Shown here: piece after piece, positions 6,656-10,934 of the stretch | Position numbering within the stretch: position 1 is the stretch's first letter | How the letters are laid out: every line of letters begins with the position of its first letter | Program-made: the position numbers and the translations under genes | The notes under the pieces: generated by a model | Database searches by the model: none | What the model was told of the DNA's origin: nothing | Seen by the model: the letters and a program-made list of their open reading frames with translations, nothing else | NCBI GenBank assembly: GCA_015654725.1 | Contig: JAATGI010000267.1 | Location: 1-10,934, forward strand | Direction: 5' to 3' | DNA length: 10,934 nucleotides | Origin: Rhodospirillales bacterium | Lineage (GTDB): Bacteria > Pseudomonadota > Alphaproteobacteria > ATCC43930 > CGMCC-115725

Positions 6656-6885
6656 CGTATCTCCTGTAAGCCGAGCCCAACCCTATTGCACCGCGCCACG
6701 CCGCGCTAAGGCTCGGAAACTACTTAAATCGTTCCCGCGCGTGAGCGTTTCAGCGCCCCGCCGCTAATGGTCATTTGTGAAAGCGTGCACGCTGGCGGTG
6801 TCGGCCTGCCGTAAGGCCAGCGCGATAGGGCTGTGTCCGGCGCCATACCCTCGGGTCGCCGCGACGACCGGAAAGAACGCGATCG
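6656..6885. other. Non-coding gap between small ORF and dioxygenase
   Basis: These 230 bases lie upstream of the small ORF/CheB-like unit and downstream of the dioxygenase, both on the minus strand. I see no convincing gene. Weak stems occur (GGCCT with AGGCC near 6808-6823; GGTCG with CGACC near 6854-6869) without a U-run. The promoter of the small ORF should be here, perhaps near the AT-rich ACTTAAAT at 6722-6729, but no clear -35/-10 pair stands out. Confidence 0.5.
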
Positions 6886-7710
6886 TTATCCGAACTGATA
6901 GCCCGAGAGCGCCTTGCCGACGATCTTGTCGCTATAAACATGGCGGCCGATATCGGCGCCGGCGGCCCCGGCGGCGACATGAAGCGGCAGCAAATGCTCC
7001 TCGCGCGGATGGCAGGCGCGGCCGCCGGGCGCGCTCGCCCACTCCGCCAGCTTGGCGTTGCGGCGCTCGGGATCGGGATCGGCGCAAGCCTCGGTCAGCC
7101 AATCGTCAAAGCGCACCGAATCCGAATTGGCCTGCGCCGTTTGCGCGAACAAGGCGCGGTTGTTGTGATAGCTCATGCCCGAGCCGACGATCAGCACGCC
7201 CTCGTCCCGCAAGGGCGCCAGCGCCTGGCCGAGCTTCACATGCGCGGCGGCGTCGAGGCTCGCCAGCAGCGACAATTGGATCATCGGCACGTCGGCTTCG
7301 GGATAGATCAGCTTGAACGGCACGAACACGCCGTGATCGAGCCCGCGCGCCGCGTCCTCGCCGGCGCGATAGCCGGCGCGCGACAACAATTCCTCGATCC
7401 GCGCCACGGTCTCGGGCGCGCCATGCGCCGGATAGGTCAGGCGATAAGTGTGTTCGGGGAAGCCGTAATAATCGAACAGCAGCGTGTGGTCGCGTGCGGT
7501 GCCGACGGTCGGGCGCGGCATTTCCCAATGGCCCGAGATCACCAGTACCGCCTTAGGCCGCTTTCCGAGCGACGTGTCGATGCCTTTGAGATAGGCGGCC
7601 AAGCCATCCCACAAATCCTTCGGCAAGGGCGGCGACACCTCCATGAAAAAACACGGCCCGCCGCCATGCGGAATGAACAGGGTCGGCAGGCGGGATACGG
7701 CATCGGTCAT
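6886..7710 (-). CDS. ygiD: LigB/DODA-type extradiol ring-cleavage dioxygenase (YgiD-like)
   Basis: A 274-residue enzyme of the class III extradiol dioxygenase family, the group of E. coli YgiD and plant 4,5-DOPA dioxygenase, which open catechol-type rings next to the hydroxyl pair. Family marks are FIPHGGGP with H15, ISGHWE with H61, GLDHGVFVP with H126, the GSGMSYHN segment, and CHPREEHLLPLHVA with H234, H239 and H244. These histidines include the expected metal ligands and the acid/base residue. Length is normal (260-275). It should act in the cytosol; the natural substrate may be a catechol but cannot be read from the sequence. The ATG at 7710 follows CAGGAG by seven bases. The promoter region, TATGAT at 7734-7739 on the minus strand, is half of a direct repeat whose other copy lies next to the MarR gene. 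Confidence 0.9.
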   Translation of the reverse strand: MTDAVSRLPTLFIPHGGGPCFFMEVSPPLPKDLWDGLAAYLKGIDTSLGKRPKAVLVISGHWEMPRPTVGTARDHTLLFDYYGFPEHTYRLTYPAHGAPETVARIEELLSRAGYRAGEDAARGLDHGVFVPFKLIYPEADVPMIQLSLLASLDAAAHVKLGQALAPLRDEGVLIVGSGMSYHNNRALFAQTAQANSDSVRFDDWLTEACADPDPERRNAKLAEWASAPGGRACHPREEHLLPLHVAAGAAGADIGRHVYSDKIVGKALSGYQFG

Positions 7711-7774
7711 GCGGCAACTCCTGAAGATGGCCTATCATATGGGTGTTCGACAATCGCGGGAATAGCCGGACGAA
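7708..7774 (-). promoter_or_regulatory. Dioxygenase promoter, ribosome binding site and start: repeat copy A
   Basis: Read on the minus strand this carries TTCCCG (-35-like, 7757-7762), a 17-bp spacer, TATGAT (-10-like, 7734-7739), the Shine-Dalgarno CAGGAG and the ATG. The same order recurs at 8580-8647. Exact shared blocks are AACTCCTGAAG, ATATGG, TTCGA and CGCGGGAATAGCCG, at near-identical spacing. The conserved CGGCTATTCCCGCG (minus strand) around the -35 may also be a binding site. Confidence 0.55.
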
Positions 7775-7819
7775 CTGCGCGCCGTGGCACCGTTGAACGG
7801 GAACTTCGAGGGTAGGAAC

Positions 7820-8238
7820 ATGAAAAAGTTGGGCGCGAGCCAAGGCCAGCCGGCATCGGAGCTCATCTCGAAAAGAATCGCTGAGCTCGGGACTGGCGCG
7901 GGGAAACCCTCGGCAGAATGCGCAAGCTCATCACGGAAGCAGACCCGGACGTCGTCGAGGAGTGGAAGTGGAGGGGCACGCCGGTTTGGTCGCACGAAGG
8001 CATCATCTGCACGGGCGAATCCTACAAGAATGTCGTCAAGCTTACCTTCGCCAAGGGCGCGTCTCTGAAGGATCCGGCCCGTCTCTTCAACGCGAGTCTC
8101 GACGGAAACGCAAGCCGCGCGATCGACATCCACGAAGGAGAGGAAGTTGACGCGTCCGCCTTCAAGGCGCTCGTTCGCCAAGCGGTTGTCCTCAACAGTT
8201 CTCGCAAGTCGAAACCTTCGAAGAAAGCGAATTCCTAA
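7820..8238 (+). pseudogene. DUF1801 domain protein, broken by a one-base deletion
   Basis: The first reading frame, from ATG 7820, gives MKKLGASQGQPASELISKRI followed by AELG. The next expected residues appear in the +1 neighbouring frame as DWRGETLGRMRKLI, and that frame stays open to TAA 8236-8238. Adding one G to GGG at 7889-7891 would join the frames into a 139-residue protein, the normal size for DUF1801 proteins of the YdhG/YjhX-like fold (function unclear). Typical residues are DPDVVEEWKWRGTPVWSHEG, the ICTGE segment, VKLTFAKGASL and NASLDG. As written, translation from 7820 leaves the family sequence after AELG. An internal ATG at 7918 could give 106 residues lacking the N-terminal helix, without a good ribosome binding site. 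The break is either real decay or a base missed in a G run. Confidence 0.8.
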
Positions 8239-8306
8239 GAGATTCGGCCCCTGAACGGGTCCGGCCCAGCCTGGAACATCCTGGATCGGGCGGGCCACCT
8301 ATTCGC

Positions 8307-8549
8307 CACGCCGGCGGCGGCGCCAATTTTTACGTCTATCAGCAGATTACCGCGGACAGCGGCAGCGGCGCCGTGCTCGGCAGCTTCGAGGGGCGGTCGA
8401 TCGGCCTCGGCCCGGTGCTCTCTTATGTTAAAACGGTCGGGAACGTGAACTTGGCCGCCGAGGTGAAATGGCTGCCGGAGCTCGAGGTCGAAAATCGGCT
8501 CAAGGGAAACGCGGTTTGGGTCAAGCTCGGCGTGAACGCGCCGTTCTAG
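8307..8549 (+). pseudogene. C-terminal remnant of SphA/phenol_MetA_deg-type outer-membrane protein
   Basis: A frame ending at TAG 8547-8549 reads HAGGGANFYVYQQITADSG, then SGAVLGSFEGRSIGLGPVLSY, and near the end VKWLPELEVENRLKGNAVWV and KLGVNAPF. The pattern GxxxYxYQQxTxDSGSGAxLGxFxGRxxGxGPxxxY...W..E..V.NRL.G..V matches the end of the SphA family (Pfam phenol_MetA_deg), beta-barrel proteins found with aromatic-degradation genes. Alternating residues and a terminal Phe suit the last strands of an outer-membrane barrel. Only about 80 of roughly 300 residues remain, and there is no start codon or signal peptide in front; the frame runs back into the DUF1801 region. It is therefore a dead fragment. 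Confidence 0.65.
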
Positions 8550-8579
8550 ATAAGGTGCGATGACCGCACCCGGACCCCG

Positions 8580-8647
8580 CATACGGAAACTCCTGAAGGG
8601 ACGCCCCATTATATGGCGTTCGATTGGCGCGGGAATAGCCGACCGAG
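8580..8647 (-). promoter_or_regulatory. Orphan promoter and ribosome binding site: repeat copy B
   Basis: A diverged direct copy of 7708-7774. On the minus strand it has a perfect TATAAT (8608-8613), TTCCCG 16 bp upstream of it, CAGGAG, and an ATG at 8580-8582 at the same spacing as the dioxygenase start. The ORF that would follow (116 codons, to 8235) is the antisense of the SphA remnant and resembles no protein I know. The promoter appears to have lost its gene; if active it would make antisense RNA through the two pseudogenes. Confidence 0.5.
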
Positions 8648-8684
8648 CGGCGCGCGCCAACCGAGCCCTTGCCTCGCCCTCACA

Positions 8685-8704
8685 ATATGTGTATATGCAC
8701 TTAT
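8685..8704. promoter_or_regulatory. Dyad just before the MarR start, candidate autoregulatory operator
   Basis: The core GTGTATATGCAC (8689-8700) is self-complementary at 10 of 12 positions, and with flanking ATA/TAT pairs 16 of 20 positions match. It abuts the ATG at 8705. MarR repressors commonly bind 16-20 bp dyads in their own promoters, so it is a candidate site for this regulator. It does not resemble the ALDH dyads beyond being AT-rich. Confidence 0.45.
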
Positions 8705-9118
8705 ATGACCAATGAACAATTTCGCGACTGCGCGGGTTGTGTCTGCGCCGGGATCCGGCGCGCGGCGCGGGTGGTGACACGGCATTACCAGCGGCATATG
8801 CGCGGCACCGGCCTGCGCGGGACCCAGTTTCCGATCCTGGTCGCGTTGATCAATGACGGTCCGTTGCCGGTCGGCCGCTTGGCCAAACGGCTTGGCGTCG
8901 AACGTACCACGCTGACGCGCAACCTGGCGCCGCTGGTGAAGAAGCAGTGGATTAGGATTTCAAGCGAGGAGGATGGCCGCGTGCATTTCATCACGATCAC
9001 GGCCAAGGGCAGGAACATGGCGCAAGCGGCGTTGCCGGCATGGCGCGCGGCGCAGGCGAGCGTCGGGCCGAAGCTCAAGGAACTTCGTCTCGCGCAATTA
9101 TTTCCGATGGCGGGGTAA
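8705..9118 (+). CDS. MarR family transcriptional regulator
   Basis: A 137-residue winged-helix regulator. Residues 17-34 (IRRAARVVTRHYQRHMRG) form the dimer helix. LRGTQFPILVAL (38-49), LPVGRLAKRLGVERTTLTRN (54-73) and LAPLVKKQWI (74-83) make the helix-turn-helix core, and the D90-G91-R92 wing turn precedes VHFITITAKG. MarR proteins are usually dimeric repressors released by a small phenolic or by oxidation. Here C9, C12 and C14 cluster at the N-terminus and could be redox-active, which is only a guess. I chose ATG 8705 because the conserved family pattern begins there; ATG 8687 and TTG 8669 are in-frame alternatives, but none has a Shine-Dalgarno, so the mRNA may be leaderless. The MFS gene follows after 5 bp and is its likely target, with the dioxygenase a possible second one. 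Confidence 0.88.
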   Translation: MTNEQFRDCAGCVCAGIRRAARVVTRHYQRHMRGTGLRGTQFPILVALINDGPLPVGRLAKRLGVERTTLTRNLAPLVKKQWIRISSEEDGRVHFITITAKGRNMAQAALPAWRAAQASVGPKLKELRLAQLFPMAG

Positions 9119-9123
9119 AACGG

Positions 9124-10410
9124 ATGGTGGCGAAGGCGGCGGCGCGGGCGTTGGCGGCGCGTGGGATTCATTACGGCTGGCTCATGGTCGCGCTCACCTT
9201 TCTTTTTGTCGTGTGCTCGGCTGGCGCGATGTCGATCCCTGGCGTCCTGCTGACGCCGATGTCCCGCGATCTCGGTTGGTCGATCGGCGATCTCTCCGGG
9301 CCGCTGGGTTTGCGCGTCGCGCTGTTCGGCCTGGTCGCGCCCTTCGCGGGCGGCCTCATTCTGCTTTACGGCCCGCGCCGGGTTCTGACCTGGTCTGCGG
9401 CGTTGTTGATCGCGGGCCTGATCGTCGCCATCACCATGACGACGAAATGGCAGCTCTGGCTCGGACTCGGCGTCGTCATGGGGGTCGCGCCCGGCATGAC
9501 CGCGCTGGTCCTGGCCGCCACGATCTCGACGCGCTGGTTCACCGCGCGGCGCGGCTTGGTGCTGGGGATTCTCAGCGCCGGCAACGCCACCGGCCAGATG
9601 ATTTTCCTCATGCCCTCGGCGTGGATCGCGCAAACCTATGGCTGGCGCATGGCGCTGGTGCCGCCGGCGGTCGCGATCGGAATTCTGGCGCTGCTGTTCT
9701 TTCTGTTCTCGATCGATCGGCCGGCGGATATCGGCCTCGCGCCCTATGGCGAGGACAAGGTGTTGCCGGCGCCGCCGCGGCCGGCCGGCAATGTGTTCGC
9801 GCTCAGCATCAATGCGTTGGGCTTGGGGCTGGGTTCGCTGATGTTCGGGGTGCTGGCCTTCACCTTTTTCGTCTGCGGCGTGTCGAGCTTCGGCCTGATG
9901 CCGCATTTCGTCACGCTGTGCGGCGATTTCGGCATCGGCCCGATCGTCTCGACCAGCCTGCTGTCGGCGATCGGCGTGTTCGATCTGGTCGGTACCATCG
10001 GCTCGGGCTGGCTGTCCGACCGCTACGACAATCGCTGGCTGTTGGCGGGTTATTACGGGTTCCGCGGCCTGTCGCTGATCTGGCTGCCCTATAGCGGCTT
10101 CTCGCTGATCGGGCTGTCCTTCTTCGCGGTGTTTTACGGGCTCGATTTCATCGCCACCGTGCCGCCCTCGGTCAAGCTGACGGCGCAGACCTTCGGGCGC
10201 GAGCAGGCGCCCCTGGTGTTCGGCTGGATCTTCGCCGCGCATCAGCTCGGGGCCGGGATCATGGCGTTCGCGGCCGGCGTTTCGCGCGACGCGTTCGCGA
10301 GCTATTTGCCCGCCTTCTTCACCGCGGGCGTACTGTGTCTCGCGGCGGCGTTGTCCTTGTGGTTGCTGCGCGGGCGCGGCGGCCCGGTGCTGACGGCGCG
10401 GCCGGCTTAG
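9124..10410 (+). CDS. MFS transporter (monocarboxylate/OFA-like)
   Basis: A 428-residue inner-membrane secondary transporter with about 12 predicted membrane helices in two halves. The first begins at IHYGWLMVALTFLFVVC (15-31). The central loop is at 198-225 (IDRPADIGLAPYGED and on). The loop between helices 8 and 9 carries the MFS motif GWLSDRYDNRW (295-305). The opening HYGW and the STRWFTARRGLVLGI segment (135-149) resemble the MFS group of oxalate/formate and monocarboxylate transporters, so an organic anion is a reasonable but unproven cargo. The ATG at 9124, 5 bp after the MarR stop, is preferred over an in-frame start at 9040 that would lie within the MarR gene and add 28 polar residues. 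Co-transcription with MarR is very likely. The stop TAG overlaps the stop of the convergent gene. Confidence 0.92.
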   Translation: MVAKAAARALAARGIHYGWLMVALTFLFVVCSAGAMSIPGVLLTPMSRDLGWSIGDLSGPLGLRVALFGLVAPFAGGLILLYGPRRVLTWSAALLIAGLIVAITMTTKWQLWLGLGVVMGVAPGMTALVLAATISTRWFTARRGLVLGILSAGNATGQMIFLMPSAWIAQTYGWRMALVPPAVAIGILALLFFLFSIDRPADIGLAPYGEDKVLPAPPRPAGNVFALSINALGLGLGSLMFGVLAFTFFVCGVSSFGLMPHFVTLCGDFGIGPIVSTSLLSAIGVFDLVGTIGSGWLSDRYDNRWLLAGYYGFRGLSLIWLPYSGFSLIGLSFFAVFYGLDFIATVPPSVKLTAQTFGREQAPLVFGWIFAAHQLGAGIMAFAAGVSRDAFASYLPAFFTAGVLCLAAALSLWLLRGRGGPVLTARPA

Positions 10411-10934
10411 CCGGAAAGGCTCTCGGCTTTCCGCAAGGGCGGGAACAGCTTCATCCAGAGCAGTGCCACCAGGATCGTTCCGATTCCGCCCAGCGCCGCC
10501 GACGGCACCGCGCCGAGCAAGCCCGCGACCATGCCGGACTCGAACTCGCCCAACAGGTTCGAGGTGCCGATGAACAGCGAATTGACGGCGCTGACGCGGC
10601 CGCGCATCTCGTCCGGCACCGATAGCTGAACCAGCGAGCTGCGGATCACGACGCTGATATTGTCGGCGGCGCCGGTGACCGCGAGCGCAGCCAGCGACAA
10701 CGCCATGCTCCGCGACAGCGCGAATACGATGGTGGCGGCGCCGAACAGGATGACCGCGCCGAACATCAGCTTGCCGACATCGCGGGTGAGCTTGACCCGC
10801 GACAGCACCACCGAAATCGCGATCGCGCCCACCGCTGGCGCCGAGCGCAACAGGCCCAATCCCCACGGTCCGGTGCCGAGAATGTCGCGCGCGTAAATCG
10901 GCAACAGCGCGGTGGCGCCGCCCAGCAGCACCGC
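10407..10934 (-). CDS. MFS transporter, C-terminal half (EntS/MFS_3-like)
   Basis: The last 175 residues of a gene that starts right of the window; the frame is open at the edge, so the GTG at 10931 is internal. Hydrophobic segments occur around LMFGAVILFGAATIVFAL, ALSLAALAVTGAA and AALGGIGTILVALLW, corresponding to the last four or five helices. VQLSVPDEMRGRVSAVNSLF followed by GTSNLLGEFESG is the mark of the MFS_3/DUF894 group that includes the enterobactin exporter EntS, so drug or metabolite export is a reasonable class guess. It converges on the other MFS gene; the four bases TTAG at 10407-10410 contain the TAA stop of this gene and the TAG stop of its neighbour. Confidence 0.88.
   Translation of the reverse strand, partial: AVLLGGATALLPIYARDILGTGPWGLGLLRSAPAVGAIAISVVLSRVKLTRDVGKLMFGAVILFGAATIVFALSRSMALSLAALAVTGAADNISVVIRSSLVQLSVPDEMRGRVSAVNSLFIGTSNLLGEFESGMVAGLLGAVPSAALGGIGTILVALLWMKLFPPLRKAESLSG

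Noticed and set aside
6447..6680. 77-codon alternative frame overlapping the small ORF
   Set aside because: It has no ribosome binding site, while the 71-codon frame has AGGAG at correct spacing and overlaps the CheB-like start.
6712..6741. GGAAC on the minus strand as an EcfG-type stress promoter for the small ORF/CheB-like unit
   Set aside because: There is no GTT at the expected 16-17 bp spacing after GGAAC; the only GTT comes too early.
8235..8582. Possible 116-codon gene behind the orphan promoter copy B
   Set aside because: The protein matches nothing I know, is antisense to the SphA remnant, and does not resemble the dioxygenase N-terminus even though the leader does.
7708..8647. The 60-bp direct repeat as a target-site duplication of a mobile element
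   Set aside because: It is far too long and too diverged for a target duplication, and no transposase or terminal inverted repeat lies between the copies.
8785..10866. 693-codon open frame on the minus strand
   Set aside because: It is antisense to the MarR and MFS genes, extremely rich in Arg, Gln, Asp and His, and has no domain. Long antisense frames are usual opposite high-GC genes.

Overview
The window looks like chromosome from a high-GC alphaproteobacterium, probably of the Rhizobiales type. The evidence is the GC-rich codon use, the rhizobial style of the DUF4239, DUF1801 and CheB-like proteins, and the C-rich/G-rich stem-loop repeats between genes. No transposase, integrase, rRNA, tRNA or CRISPR array is visible. 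The content is mainly oxidoreductases, exporters and their local control sites. No clearly new multi-gene system is visible; the less ordinary signals are shared promoter elements and signs of local duplication and gene decay.

Region 1 (1-5870). After the tail of a DUF4239 membrane protein come two aldo/keto reductases and two NAD(P)+-type aldehyde dehydrogenases in alternating order: AKR(-), ALDH(-), AKR(+), ALDH(-). The two AKRs resemble each other and the two ALDHs resemble each other strongly, which suggests an old duplication of an AKR-ALDH module with one AKR turned round. A C-rich/G-rich stem-loop lies in one gap of each pair. The promoter shared by ALDH-1 and AKR-2 and the promoter of ALDH-2 both carry a related 24-bp AT-rich dyad, a candidate common operator. 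ALDH-2 ends in a convincing rho-independent terminator with a UUCG loop. A 30-residue signal-peptide-like fragment survives between AKR-2 and that terminator.

Region 2 (5870-6885). A stand-alone CheB-type methylesterase domain without a receiver domain follows, on the minus strand, a 71-residue low-complexity ORF with a strong Shine-Dalgarno. The two overlap by 11 bp and are probably coupled. About 230 bp of non-coding sequence comes next.

Region 3 (6886-10934). A LigB/DODA-type extradiol dioxygenase (YgiD-like) reads leftward. To its right are a DUF1801 gene broken by one missing G, the C-terminal remnant of a SphA/phenol_MetA_deg-type outer-membrane protein, a MarR regulator, and an MFS transporter starting 5 bp after the regulator. 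The dioxygenase promoter, ribosome binding site and start codon recur as a diverged direct copy just before the MarR gene, where they no longer drive a recognisable gene. The simplest reading is that the dioxygenase and MarR genes were once divergent neighbours and that the broken genes now lie between two promoter copies. A second, partial MFS transporter converges on the first, and their stop codons overlap.

Together the genes suggest oxidation and reduction of aldehydes or small carbonyls, with a possible link to aromatic compounds from the extradiol dioxygenase and the SphA remnant. No substrate can be read from the sequence.
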